Positions 12,780-24,765 of a stretch of DNA of 63,461 bases are shown here, piece by piece. The position numbers and the translations under genes were made by a program. The DNA comes from Lindgomyces ingoldianus (Eukaryota > Ascomycota > Dothideomycetes > Pleosporales > Lindgomycetaceae): contig NW_022985227.1 of the NCBI RefSeq assembly GCF_010093535.1, positions 89,622 through 153,082 of the forward strand. Direction: 5' to 3'. Numbering within the stretch: position 1 is the stretch's first letter; each line of letters opens with the position of its first letter. The notes under the pieces are model-generated. The model searched no databases and had not been told where the DNA came from. It saw nothing but the letters and a program-made list of their open reading frames with translations.

Positions 12780-15700
12780 ACATAACAACTTAGAAAGGCG
12801 CTACCCTTTTAAGTGCGTACATAGAGGATTTTAAAGAATAGATACTATAAGACTTTTTAGCACTTAGCTACGCGTTTAAAAGGGAGCTTATATAAGTGCT
12901 AGAGAACAAGGGAATTACACTATAGCTAGGCACTAAAGGTACTTAAGCCTAGAAGCTGTATAATATAGCACAAGAGAAAGCAATTGCACTAAAAAGGCTT
13001 TATACGCAACCTTTATTACTATATAAGGCTCTACATAGAAGCAGACTAAACATAATGCTGCTATTAACACTAAACGTACTAGCATTACCTGCTCCTACAC
13101 CTTAGCTAGCACTACACTAATCACTGTACAAACAATACATGCCACCCTACCTAACGCCTGCTCCACACCCTTAATTGTACACACCACCGCCTGCAGTAGT
13201 GTATGCACCACTAATACCACCTACACAATCCATACCACATCACAACCTGTACAAACTTCTACTCTAGAGGGAAACTGCTAAAGAAAAACTTCTAGCAAAT
13301 AAGATTATATAATTTTAAAAAGCATAAAAAAAAAATAATAACTACATAAGTTAACTATATAACATCTTTATAAATAAAATAAAGATTTTTATTAATTTAT
13401 GTTAATAGCTAGATATCTAGAAAATTTAGTACACAGACATCTTTCTAGATATTCTAAAAGGTTAGGTAAATATGTACTATATGCACAATATAGGCCCTAG
13501 ACATAACTAGAAGCATTTATACAACACTTTAAGTAGTTACTTTAACACTAATGTAAACTATAGCTAGTACTAGACAGACTAGACAATAATAACTTTTATA
13601 TAATGCTAATAAAAGAACTTTAATAAGAGTTTATATAAAGTTTTTAAAATAATAATTAATAAGCTTACACTTATATAAAGGGCACTAAAAATAAAATTCT
13701 AAGAAGATGTTCTACTGCACACTACTGTTATATAAGCCTGTTAAGAATAACTAAAACTAGAACATGCTATGTTTACTATTAAGCTCTTATGTAAAGCTTT
13801 ATTTAGTAACTTATAGGCATTACTTTAAGTTACTATAGACTAAAGGGCAAACTAATACCTTTAGAAACTGCCTAATGTATACTACATAGACTGCTAATAT
13901 AACTCTGCATAACAAAAGTCTACACAACAAGAAGAAAGCCTCTCTCTATGTAAAAAAGGACAATGTAGAAGATCTCTATCTAGGTTTAGGCTATAATCTA
14001 GAGATAACTGTACGCAGACAAAGAAGTGCTTTATCTGCTATAAAAAAGAATGTTAGTTATTAAACTACTCTTATAATAACTATACATAAGTAAAGAACTA
14101 GTACATTACTTTATATAAAAATTTTTATAATAAAACTTTATTATATAAAGCTATTACCTTATACATCTAAGACTTTAAAAGTTACCCTAAAGAAAAAAAT
14201 AATTTACATAATATAAAGAAAATAAAATAAAAGGGTAAGAATGCTAAAAAAGCTGTTAACTACCTTACCTCTGCTGCCTATCTACACTATGTAACAAGAG
14301 AGGACATCTACAGCATTAAACCTAAGAAATATGCTAAGTAGTTTATTCTTAATAACTAATACTATATAGTATACTAAGGCAAACTATAGAACACAGGCGT
14401 AGTAAAGATTTTTACTATTAGTAAGTTTTAACTTAAGGCGTATATATAAAAGAACCTATGTATAGAAATTAATTAGATACCTAGCTAAATAGATATTAGC
14501 TTTAGAGGCTAGACACTAAAAAAATTAATTAGTACTATATAAATCTAGAACTTAATTAGTCTAGTTACATACTATATTTTAAAGACTTTAACACTATTTC
14601 TGCTATTACTAGCAGATGCTAACTAACTTAGAGTATACTTTAATAATATTTTAAATATTATTATATATAAAGATAAAACTACTATACTTATTATATAAAA
14701 ATAAAAACACTTTTTTTTTAACATTAGTAAAAAAAAATCTATGTTTTTCTTTACTAAATTAAAACTTTACTGCTTCTACTATTAATTTAGACACCCTTAT
14801 ATAAAGAGACTCTAGAAGATGCTAACTAGCACTAGCTATAATATTAATGCTGCAGTGCTAGAAGAGATTAAGAAGTTCTACTACCTTTACTAATTATATA
14901 ACTAGGCCCTATAAAAATTTAAGTTTATAATTAAAAATAATACCTACTTTAACTATAAAGTTATTATTAATGTTATATAAATTAATAATAAAGATGTTTT
15001 ATATGTTATTAATATAGACATATTATTTTAGGCTGCTACATTTCTAAAATCTATGTCTACACAAGATACCTAAGATGCACTATGCAAATGCTAGATTAAC
15101 ACCTATTAAAAACCTCTAAACTATATTATGTATAACCCTAGTATAAACTTTACTTTAGAGGATTTTTAAGCTTATGCAAAGATTATAAGAGCTACATGCA
15201 GGCAGATGCCTGTAGAAGCACATTAGGCAGTTAGAAAGGTTAAGCGCGCGCACACACCTTTCTAATAAGTGTTTAATATTCTAAAGACTAAGCTAGGTAA
15301 CTATATAAATAATAAGGCTATCTTATAGATAGCAGTTAAGGCTCTAAACAACACAGCTAGCCTACACAGTCTAGTACCCACACTGCTAGTCTTTAAAGCA
15401 TACCTAAGAATTAACCTAGACTTTTTACTATTACTAGACATTATTATATAAGCAAGCGCTATATAAAAAGTAATAAAAATACTTTAAAAAAACTATATAA
15501 AAGTAAATATTAATTATATAATTAACACTTATAATAGCTTTATAACACATAAAGTTCTTAACCTCCCCCTTAGCTTAGAGATTATAGCATAAAAAAAAAA
15601 AAAAGGCTAGACTAGCCTATATAAAATTAAGAGTATTAAAGAGAGAAACATTATTATTAAAAAAAAAAATAGCCTACTAAAGCTTTAACATACACAAGTT

Positions 15701-17350
15701 AAACTATACTATAAAGAAAAGAAAAAAGATAACCTACTTATAATAAACAACCTAAATAAACTAATCCCTATATAAAGGAATCTCTTAAAGAAAAGAAAAA
15801 GAGAATAGCCTTATAAAAATGTTACAGAGGCAGAACTAAAGCCTACTATAGACTAAGCCCCTTAGGATAGCAATGCTGCACTAGTGTAAAAGGAAGATAT
15901 AAATACTAAAAGAAGTAAAAAGCAAAGAAAACCTGCACAAAGTCTAGACTAAGTATTTTTAACCTAAAAAGAAAAAAATAATTAGGCCTTATTTATTAAG
16001 CTCTATATAGATAGTGTAATTACTACACCTAAAAAGCTATTTAAGAAATTAGACTACATAAAAATAAACACTTTAATTACTAACAGCACTTTTAAAGTTA
16101 TAGCATATAACTTAATAAAGTATAAAGGTTAGATTTTTAACCTTTACTTTATATAAAAATTAAAAAGTAAAACAACCTAACTATATAAGAAATTCTGCCT
16201 AGTGTTTACTAGCTACTTAGATAAAAAAAAGAAAGAAATTCTTACCTAGTTACTAACTATTTAAAAGATAAGCTAGAGACTACTTTTAGCTATAAAAGTA
16301 AGCCTAAAAGCTATGTATAAAATGTATTTTAAACTATGTAATATTATATAAGCATACATCTAATTAATAAATAAGCTTATGCACACGCTGTACACAAAGC
16401 TACTAAAGAAGATGCGCTAGAGCTTTCTACTAAATATAATACTCTAGGTTGTACAACTCTTATATAGAGCTGCTAAATTAGAACTGTATTAGTTTAAAAC
16501 ATACTATAACTACTATAAAAAAAAGCTGTGTATACACATCTTTTTATATAACCTCTACTTTTTAATTACTAATAAAGGAGAGCATACTTTTAGTATTACT
16601 AGCTTATAAATAAATAATACTTTAAGCATTATAATAAAGGATTTTACACAAAGAGAAAAAAAAAAACTATAAAAGGTAAAGTTTTATATAAAAAGTAAAA
16701 CTATTTTAGTAGAAAAGCAACTTATTAAGTTTAATAGTAAAAAAATTAAACTTACACATAACATAGTAGTTTTTACTTAAAAGAAATAAGTAAGCTACTT
16801 TTATATAATTAACTTAAAAAATAAGAATGCTGCATAATAATATATTAAGTAATGTATAAAAGAGGTATACATTATATTTATGTGTTAACTAAAGGCAGAA
16901 TTTAACCTTTTTATTACTACACAAACTATAGACCTTTTATATAATAATATTAACATACTTAACGCACAAATCTAATAGTAGATAGATAATAGTAAGCATA
17001 GTCTTACCTTCTTACTATTATAGCTTAATTATGTAAAGCTATTTATTTTTATAAATAAATTATTTACTAATAATAAGGACCTTAGCTTATAGCTAGAATT
17101 TTTAATTATATTAAGTAATAAAGACTATATAAAGTAAAGTAACTACTTTAAAATACTAGGTAACATTATACAGTAGAATTCTACTAAGTGTAAAAAAGTA
17201 ACTAGAAGTGTTTTTACTAGTAAACTATATAAAATAGTTAGAAAGTTTAATAATGTAATTACTTTTAGTATAACTCTATAGTAAATTATATAAACACTTA
17301 AACTGCTACTAATTCTAGTAGTAATCTGCATAGATTTAAGGTTTCTATAT
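12780..17350 (+). pseudogene. Copia-2 gag-pol remnant
   Basis: Domains in Copia order are visible despite stops. Gag runs from about 12780, with a proline-rich patch at 13080-13240 and a zinc knuckle at 14004-14058 (KKCFICYKKECW..N, compare the fungal Copia form CFVC..GCWS.NH). Integrase is at about 14760-15450, with YVINIDILFWAATFL, TWDALCKCWI and ALNNTASLHSLVPTLLVF. RT is at about 16020-16600, with a decayed 'LYGAAESGLHWFKTYHNYHKKKL' type block. RNase H is at about 16980-17340, with FTNNKDLSL and KCKKVTRSVF. Pol with integrase before RT is diagnostic of Copia. Stops in all frames. Confidence 0.88.
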
Positions 17351-17948
17351 AATTACCTTATTAAGCTAGGCACTACTAGTAAAAAGTAACTTATAATTAA
17401 CATTATGTTACTTTATAAATTATATAAGAAAAAAGAAATTACTAAAATTAAGTAGATTAATAGTATAAACAACCTAGTAGATGCATGTATAAAGAAAACA
17501 CTAAACTAGGCTTTTTAATTATTAGTCCTAACTAACTACCTCTCTGTCTAGATAAAAGCATCTGTGGACTAGCTAGATCCTGTGCGCAAAGATGCCTTAG
17601 ACTAACTAGACTAACAACGCCTTTATATAAGGCTTATTTCTCTTTATTTTATTTTTTTATATTATACGCACTTATCTTTTTTATTATAAGGATCTGTTAC
17701 TGTTAGCACTGTATAAAAAGAGAAAAGAGCTAGGGGATTATACAGTAAGGCTTAGAAAGTAAAGAATAAAGAAAAAAAAAGCTATTTACATAGCATAACT
17801 AGCCTATTCTAACACACAGCATTACTAAGGCAAGTCCTAATAAATAGGGGTAAAGTAAAGGTAGAACATAATTAGATAGACCTACACAGACAGAAGGGAA
17901 GTAACGCGTACAGAAGGCAACTCTTTAGACAAAAAGAAAAGTTGCTAG

Positions 17949-18228
17949 TGTCTGTACGCAGCAGCAGCGTCGCGTCCTAGATACAAACAATCGCGCACAA
18001 GCAGGATCACGTATCTATGTCACATAATGCTTGTGCGCGAACCTCTGTGCGTAAACATCTAGATATCCTCTTTTTTCTCTGTATAAAAGAAAGACAAGAG
18101 CAATAGAACTAGAAACATGTTGCCCTTACCTTACCTACCTTGTACGCTGTGCACACTGTACACCACTCTTACTTTTACTACTTAAGTGCTTATACTATAA
18201 GCAGCTAGCTGTCAGAGCCTATTTAACA
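17949..18228 (+). repeat. 3' LTR of Copia-2
   Basis: Same ends as the 5' LTR. Its first half carries RIP-type changes relative to the 5' LTR (for example GGATACGAACGAT became AGATACAAACAAT), but its outermost end keeps GTCAGAGCC where the 5' LTR has TTAGAGCC. Followed directly by the GTTAC duplication. Confidence 0.93.
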
Positions 18229-18233
18229 GTTAC

Positions 18234-20085
18234 ATAAATTTTAGTAGACAACTAAAATAAATTAATTTTTTAAAGAATTAAAAAGAATTATTACTAGCTA
18301 CTTAGTCCTCTAAATGTACAACCTAACTTTTAAAACTAAAGTACACACTAACGCCTTAAAACAAGCTAAAAGAGTAGCTCTTCTATAAAAACAAAAGAAC
18401 AGCTATTAGCACCTAGTAGCATACTATTTAGCAAAGTTTGCCTCTGCAGAACAAAAATACACTATACTAGACAAAGAGCTTAAAGCTATAGTTAACGCTT
18501 ATAGGAATTAAAAAGTTAAATTATAAGAACTTAAACAATAATTTGTTATCTATACTAACTATGCTAACTTAGTAACTTTTTTAACAACAAAGAAACTCTT
18601 TTTAATGCATGTATAATAGGTAATAGAGTTAGTATAGTTTAACTTTATTATTAAGCATGTTCTTAGAAGTAGCAACTAGCAAGTAGACATCTTTAGTAGA
18701 TGTTCTAACTATTTTAACAAACTAAAAGAAGACATAGAGGAATTTGCAATTTTTAAGAAAACTAACTAAGGTCTAGTATATAATAGACCTAAACTAGAAA
18801 GACTAATCTATTCTCTAATAATTACTAAACATAAATAGAAAAACCTTATTAAAAAGTATTATAAGGCCTTAATGTTTAGGCACCCTAGAATAGAATTACT
18901 TTAAAGAAAAATAAAAAAAGTAATTTTTAAAGACATCTTATAACTAAAACACTTGTGCACTAAGGTACTATAGAAGTGTAACTTGTGCAATAAGAACAAT
19001 CTCTAAAGACATAAACTATATAGACAACTTTAGCTAATTACAGCACCTAAACAACTCTAGACTATAATAATAATAGATTTTATAACAGGACTACTACTAT
19101 TCTGTAAACCTAGTATAGAAAGGCTTTATAATATAATTGCAGTAATAGTTAATAAAACTATAAAGTTTGTCTTTATATAGGCAACAGAAAAAAGCATTAC
19201 AGCAAAAGAATTTATGTTTAAAATAAAAAAGAATCTCTTTATAACTTATAGATGCCTACAGATTATTATCTTAAATAAAAATAAACTTTTTACTAGCAAG
19301 TATTAGACAACTATAGTCTAACACCTTAAGATAACCTATAGACTCTCTACAGCATATTACTTTTAGATAGATAGACAGACAGAAAGAATAAACATAGAAA
19401 TAGAAAAGTATCTATAAAAATACATCTTATACAAATAAATAGACTAGCTTAAATAGTTGCTAATAGCTTAGTTAGCTATTAACACTACATAGTCTACCTT
19501 AACTAAAATAACCCTGTATAAAGCAAATTTTAGCTACTCTTATAGATACAAGCTCTTTAGAACCTAGCTAATAGATCTACTAAAAGCCTTAAGCTAGACA
19601 ACATAACTATTAGAAATACATTAAAAATTAAGTAAAAAAGCTTAGCTTACAGCTAAAGCTATAGAAATATTAGCAAATTAACACTAACAAACAGCACTAG
19701 AAATACATTCTTATAATTATATATATCTAGATACTATAAACTTTAAAAACTCTTAACTAGCATAAAAGCTAGCTAAAAAACAAATAGGGCTTTATAGAGT
19801 TATTTAGACCTGCCTAGGAGCATGTAAGCTTAAATTACTAAAAGATATAAAAATCTTTCTATAGTTTTACATTTCTAAGCTAGAACTAGCACCTAAAAAT
19901 ATCCTGTTAGCAACTTAAAGATAAGATAAAAAGAAACTTAAATATAAAGTTAAAAAGATCTTAGATAAGAAAGGAAATTACTACTTAATAAAGTAGGTAA
20001 GATACCTAACCTATAAAAACACCTAGGAACCTGTTACAAACCTGCAGAACACCTAGAAGGCGCTATAGAAGTATTACTTGCACTT
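18234..20085 (+). pseudogene. Gypsy pol, 3' part: RNase H, integrase and chromodomain remnant
   Basis: Continues the RT frame broken at 11683. RNase H lies at about 18330-18720 (HLVAYYLAKFASAEQKY.I.DKELKAIV; then TTKKLF and the NFIIKHV..SSN block). Integrase lies at about 18930-19700 (HLCTKV, CNLCNKN, IIIDFITGL, ..STAYYF.IDRQTERIN). At about 19945-20080 VKKILDKKGNYYLIKW plus NTWEPVTNL is a chromodomain; in chromoviruses it steers integration toward marked chromatin. Stops throughout. 20086-20778 is AT-rich 3' untranslated sequence in which I recognise nothing. Confidence 0.87.
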
Positions 20086-20778
20086 TTTAAATTAAACTAT
20101 CTAGGCAAAAGTTCTTATAACTAAAAGACATCTTTACTAGCTAAAACTACTACTGCATTAGATAGCTGCAATGTAGGAAGACTATAACCCTTTAACATAG
20201 GCTAAGGAGGAGGAAGACCTGCTGCTTCTGCCTTAAGTGCTTTAAGCTTATCTAATAAGAAAAAGTCTCCTTTTAGATATTTTACTTTTTAATTTACTAG
20301 AAGATTAAGTTGCTTCTACACTCTTTTCTAATAAGCTATAAAGGACTGTAGGTGTGCTAAGGATTTATTTTTCTTACACATCTTATCTTTTTAAGCCTTT
20401 TTTAACTTTACCTGTAATCTTTTCTGCTTCTTTTTTAAATAATTTTAAGACACATTTAACATAAATGTATTATAGTAACACCCCTTTTAAACACATTCTA
20501 CACACTTGTCTAATAATAAGGACATTATGTAAAAGAAACTGCTTAAGTAATAAACACTGCAAAGACGCATTTTTATATAATAGAGTAGATTAAGCTAAGC
20601 AACTGTCTAAAGGCAACAAGTAGAGGTAAAAAGACAAGGAGTCTAGCAGGGTATAGTTAAAAAGGATAAGCGTATGCTATGTGTTTATAGAAAGACACAC
20701 ACTAGCTAAAAAGAAAACCTAACACTTACAACAGAAAGAACATAACAGTAAGGATGCTAACTAGGAGAAAAGCTTGTG

Positions 20779-21365
20779 TGTTATAGCTAATAAATAGACT
20801 GTAATAACTTAGCTTACTATTACACACAGCCCTAAGGATAATAGATAGGAGATAGTTAACCCTATAATTAGCAGACCTTATAACTAAATAGAAAAGGAAT
20901 AGTGCTATTTTATAAATAAATGCTTAGCAAAATGCGCTATCTAATAAGGCATTATAGGCTTACGCGCTTACAGGCTATAAAGGAAAACAGCATGTAAGCA
21001 TGCAAGTATGCAACTACTATATATATAGTCTTAATTCTAACTATAGCTAGGAGGTTATAATTAATGTTTAGTTTATTTTTTATAATAGACTAAAAAGCTT
21101 TAATTTTTTCTAAAGAGAATTAAGCTGCCTTGTATATCTTGTAATATATATACCTCTAACCTTTGTCTACTTAACTAGTAACACCTAGCTACCTATACAG
21201 CTATAGGGACAAACCACAGCCTGCCTCCTAAACCCTGACTATCCCTCACTCTGCTTGACAGACTGTACACCTGATCCAGCTAAGTTCTCATCCCTTCTCC
21301 ACTAACACCCATATAGGCTGTTGTACTCCGGAAAACACCATTTCCCCGGAGTAAGGATTGTAACA
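20779..21365 (+). repeat. 3' LTR of the Gypsy
   Basis: Starts TGTTATAGCTAATAAAT (mutated) and ends CCGGAGTAAGGATTGTAACA (well preserved). The outer 150-170 bases retain CCCC and CCGG stretches that are CTCT/CTAG in the 5' LTR. Confidence 0.93.
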
Positions 21366-21387
21366 GCAACTCGCCCGTGAAGTACGT

Positions 21388-21505
21388 TATAAAAAAGTGT
21401 ACTATTAGCAGCTACTGCCTACTAGTTATTAATAGCTATAAGAGTTATAACTTACTTTATTTTTAGTAATACTATAAAAATAATAAAATTATTACTAATA
21501 GATTA
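21388..21505 (+). mobile_element. Element D (Fot1/pogo-like), right fragment
   Basis: Continues element D past the insertion of A. The sequence matches A at about 6265-6385 and the reverse complement of B at about 29862-29975. It stops near 21505, where normal-GC DNA begins, so D is truncated here. Confidence 0.75.
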
Positions 21506-21738
21506 ATGTTGTTAGAGAACAAGCAGCCGGATTTGGAGATTCCTGCTCCACGTTTTGGGAGGCAGTTTCTCCTCGCTTAGACCCATGTCTATCGCCGCTT
21601 TTGCAACGTGCTAAGCGTGCCAAGGGCGGCGGGGTCCTCTTCACTAAATTTAGAAGCGCGCGTGCAGCCCTGCAAAACTCCTCTCGAAGCTCCCCAAATG
21701 TCTCTCGGCGGCGTCCCTCGGTGGTGTCCCTCGGGGGC

Positions 21739-21850
21739 TATTTAAGAAGCCATGGACGTCTGCCACCTATCTGATCCTATTTCTACCTTCGCCCTCATCC
21801 TCCGCCAAAGCACTACCCTCACACGACAAAACCTCTCTTCTGCGCTACGC
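21739..21850 (+). promoter_or_regulatory. Promoter-like region upstream of the DUF3435 pseudogene
   Basis: A TATA-like TATTTAAG at 21739-21746 is followed by long pyrimidine-rich runs (about 21770-21850), a common layout of fungal promoters and 5' untranslated leaders. The pseudogene ATG lies about 350 bases downstream. Function is inferred only from this layout. Confidence 0.4.
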
Positions 21851-22095
21851 TCCTTCAACCTTTTCCCGTAGTAGCTACGTACGCATTTTCCCCTGCTATT
21901 ATGTTGTTTACTTCTGATACTCGATTTCTAGGTTTCCACTTACGAGGTTTTTTGCCCTGTCCCGCTCTTAAGAACGTCTATCTCCCGTAGAGACTTTTCC
22001 AGCGTTCCTATTAACAGCAGTCGCTCTTAAGCTGGCTTCTGCGTGTAGGCAACTGGCAGCTGCTGAAGCACCGAGACACCACGCGTTTGACTACC

Positions 22096-23463
22096 ATGCC
22101 CTCTCGAAGCAAGAAATAGCAAAATACAGAATTAGCCTCTAGTTCGGGCTTTGAACCGGGCAACTCGTCTTGTTCTGAGCTAGCTTCGTATTCAGATTCG
22201 AGCTCTGACTCTGGGGTTGGGGAAGACACCGATTCCGAGGGGGAATATTTTCGGCAGAGGATTGCGTATTATAAGAACCGAGGAAGAGCGAAGTTAAAAC
22301 AGAAGCCCTAGTCTACTTTTCTTGTTAAGCAGGAGTTCCAGAGCTGGGAAAAGTTCGTTTGTATTCAAACTAAGATTCGCTTTATGATACTGATGATTTC
22401 TATTTAGGTTCTGCCTAAAAGTCAAGTCTGACCCAACTGAAGCCCTTCGTCAGTGCGCAGCTGACACGTTCAAAACATACCTTGAATGGCGCGTGAAGAA
22501 TTCTCGAATTAAGAAAGAAAGCGCGATCAAGGCGTACTAGAGACGAATGCTGTGCAAATTCATAGATGTGGCAGGCCATAGTATGAACAATGGCGCAGAG
22601 CTTGATATACAAGATGTGGGGCGATCATTGCTTTTTTTTAAAAAAAAAATTCGGCTGATTTGTTATAGTGGATTCCACCCTATTGACATCGCGAAGGGAA
22701 CAAAACTATACAACCGTTACGAGGAAGCCAAACGTAAACTTAATAGTCTCACAAACATCCTGCGTAAACAAAGAGTGGACTAGGCCATTCTCGACTTTCA
22801 CAACACAATCGATGATTACGATATTGAAAGACAGCTAAGTGGTAACGTTGGGATGGACATTCCCACTCGTTCGACTGTACAATATGAATTCCGTGAACGA
22901 GCTACTATTGCCAAATTGCTGTCTCAGCCGCTGAACGGACACTTCGTGTGAAGTTTATCTGCAACCTCGTCAAGTATTGTAATTGACAAGAGAGCCGGCA
23001 GGATAGAATTCTAAGTAAGGCTATTAGATTTCGACTTGGGTCCGAAGAAGACAAAAGCATGATGGGCGTAAAAAGAAGTGCAAGCGACACTAATACTAGT
23101 GCCCACTAGAAGACAACGCAGTAAAGGGAACAGATTAACGTGGACCCGCCTTTCTAAGGCAGCCCTTATGGGATGCAGAGGGCAATTCCAATCAAGGGAG
23201 AGGATGTTGAGATTATTCAGCCCTTATATCCTATGATGTTTACGGATCTTGTCTGCCTTCTCTGCATCGGCGATGACCGATTCTCGACGCTAAAGCATAC
23301 CCGCCCATTTGCGAAGAAGGATCCACTGCAGAAGCATCTTAATATCCATGTAGCGAATGGAGAGTTTAGACAAGGGTTCCGCTGTAAGCATCCTTCTTGT
23401 TCAGAGTGGATTGAAGGACTGGGGCATTTCAAAAATTATGCAGCCTTTGTGCATGGCGTATAG
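22096..23463 (+). pseudogene. DUF3435 / 'FluG-domain' (tyrosine recombinase-like) protein, internally deleted, with C-terminal zinc-finger block
   Basis: From ATG 22096 a Ser/Glu/Asp-rich N-terminus leads to a QSWEKF block; an apparent intron (GTTCGT..TTTAG, about 22347-22401) joins it to FCLKVKSDPTEALRQC and then TFKTYLEWRVKNSRIKKESA, typical of fungal DUF3435 proteins. At about 22630, in a T/A homopolymer stretch, the sequence jumps to a late part of the family (AKGTKLYNRYEEAKRKLNSL; DIERQLSG; EFRERATIAKLLSQPLN). The last block, 23173-23463, reads CLLCIGDDRFSTLKHTRPFAKKD, HLNIHV and CKHPSCSEWIEGLGHFKNYA..VHGV, the C2H2-like end. The central region with the predicted R..HxxR..Y recombinase residues is missing. 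Several TAG stops, including codon 8. DUF3435 includes the 'captain' recombinases of Starship elements; which subfamily this belongs to is uncertain. Confidence 0.75.
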
Positions 23464-23869
23464 CATCCGATTAAAAGACACTGCTAGTTAAGTCGCCTCG
23501 CCTATGCGAGAATGCTGTGCTAGCCCTCTAGTACCAATAGAAATGTATAACTGAAGTCCGGAAGTAGCTGGTATAGGGAATGAATTCGAACTAATTGGAT
23601 AAACTGCGCATGCTTTTGTTGGTGTTGCACAGTTAAATTATGTACGGCGTCCAACTTAGGATTAATTAGAGTAAGTAGTTTTACTTAAAAGTTTCTTTAA
23701 TATCTTCTAATATCGCCTGTCTTACGTGCAAAGATCATGGTAAAGAAAGGAAAGGAGGTCAAACGTGTCTACCAATTTTCAAAGCAACCTCGGCCTTCAA
23801 GTTCGTTCCGACTTTGCACTATTTGGCCCCGTGGCACGAGATTGCAGATCTCGGAGACGATAGGGTGCT
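23464..23869. other. Intergenic, nothing recognised
   Basis: Normal-GC sequence between the DUF3435 pseudogene and the minisatellite. I see no convincing coding, RNA gene or mobile-element end. Confidence 0.5.
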
Positions 23870-24765
23870 CACGTGCTAAGAGGTTGTTTCTAGAAACCCC
23901 ATTTCCCTAGGAGGATCGCCATGGGATGCCCACGTATCTAGAAGGTTGTTTATAAGGCGCTCACGTGTCTAGAAGGCTCTTTCTAGGACCCTCGTTTCCT
24001 AGGAGGATCGCCCTAGGATTTCCACTCAAGAGGCTATTTCTGGGAATCTAAATCTCCTAGGTCCTAAAAGGGTATTACCCAAATGGGGTCGTGGCTAACT
24101 CTAATTCTTCTAGGAACCCGTTCTCTTAGGACCCCGGCGCGACTAGGAGGACGTTTCTGGGACACTAATTCTCCTAGGACCCTAGCGTGACTGGGAGGTC
24201 ATTTCTGGGACTCCGCGGGTCCTAGGAACCTATTCTCCTAGGACCTTAGCGTAACTAGGAGGACGTTTCTGGGACACTGATCCTCCTAGGGTCCTAGCGT
24301 GACTAGGAGGTCGTTTTTCTAGGACCTCGCGGGTCCCCAGGAATTTTCCTGGGACGACTGTCCTGGGACCTTATTCCTCCTGGGACGGCTCTCCTGGGAC
24401 ATCTTTCCTGGGACAACTCTCCTGGGACATCTTTCCTGGGACGACTCTCCTGGGACATCTTTCCTGGGACGACTCTCCTGGGACATCTTTCCTGGGACGA
24501 CTCTCCTGGGATATCTTTCCTGGGACGACTCTCCTGGGATATCTTTCCTAGGACAATTTTCCTAGGACGCCAATTCTCCCGGGATGACTTTCCTAGGACG
24601 CCGATTGTCCCAGGACGCTAATTTTCCTGGGACGGTTTTCCTAGGACGCCAATTTTCCCGGGACGACTTTCCTAGGACGCTGATTTTCCCAGGACACCAA
24701 ATTTCCTGGGACGATTGTCCCGGGACGCCCACTTGCCTGGGAGGTTGTTCCAGGGACCCTAAGGC
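23870..24765. repeat. Minisatellite built on a CCTGGGAC / CCTAGGAC unit
   Basis: The tight core (about 24345-24745) alternates 14-bp units CCTGGGACGACTCT and CCTGGGACATCTTT, giving a 28-bp higher-order period that repeats almost exactly at 24391-24545. Flanking units at 23870-24345 are longer and more diverged (CCTAGGA(G)G with CTAGAAGG or CTAGGAGG spacers). Units include the near-palindromes CCTAGG and TCCCGGGA. Both strands are rich in this motif, so an 88-codon frame at 24584-24850 is a by-product. Confidence 0.85.

Larger units (their letters stand above)
11688..18228 (+). mobile_element. Copia-2: complete Ty1/Copia LTR retrotransposon nested in the Gypsy
   Basis: The 280-bp LTRs at 11688-11967 and 17949-18228 start TGTCTGTACGCAGCAG and end CTATTTAACA. 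A perfect 5-bp duplication GTTAC flanks the element (11683-11687, 18229-18233), and the Gypsy pol frame picks up on the far side. The purine stretch ACAAAAAGAAAAG just before the right LTR is a fair polypurine tract. It contains a 130-base assembly gap (12291-12420) in a leader tandem repeat. Its body is almost a reverse copy of Copia-1 (1-4791). Confidence 0.95.
7237..21365 (+). mobile_element. Gypsy chromovirus (Ty3 type), interrupted by Copia-2
   Basis: Two 587-bp LTRs (7237-7823, 20779-21365) bound the element, with a perfect 5-bp target duplication GCAAC at 7232-7236 and 21366-21370. It inserted into the right TIR of element A. Without Copia-2 (11688-18228 and one TSD copy) it is about 7.58 kb. 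Order gag, protease, RT, RNase H, integrase, chromodomain is typical of Ty3-type chromoviruses. All coding is RIP-mutated. Confidence 0.95.
5077..21387 (+). mobile_element. Element A: Fot1/pogo-like Tc1-mariner DNA transposon, split by a Gypsy
   Basis: The left TIR starts ACGTACTTCACAGGCAAG at 5077; the right TIR ends with the reverse complement (ACGTACTTCACGGGCGAG) at 21387. TA duplications flank it (5075-5076 and 21388-21389). Removing the Gypsy with its TSD (7237-21370) and the solo LTR with its TSD leaves about 1862 bp, against 1866 bp for complete relative B. The left TIR is mutated; the right TIR (7150-7236 plus 21366-21387) keeps its GC. Confidence 0.9.
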
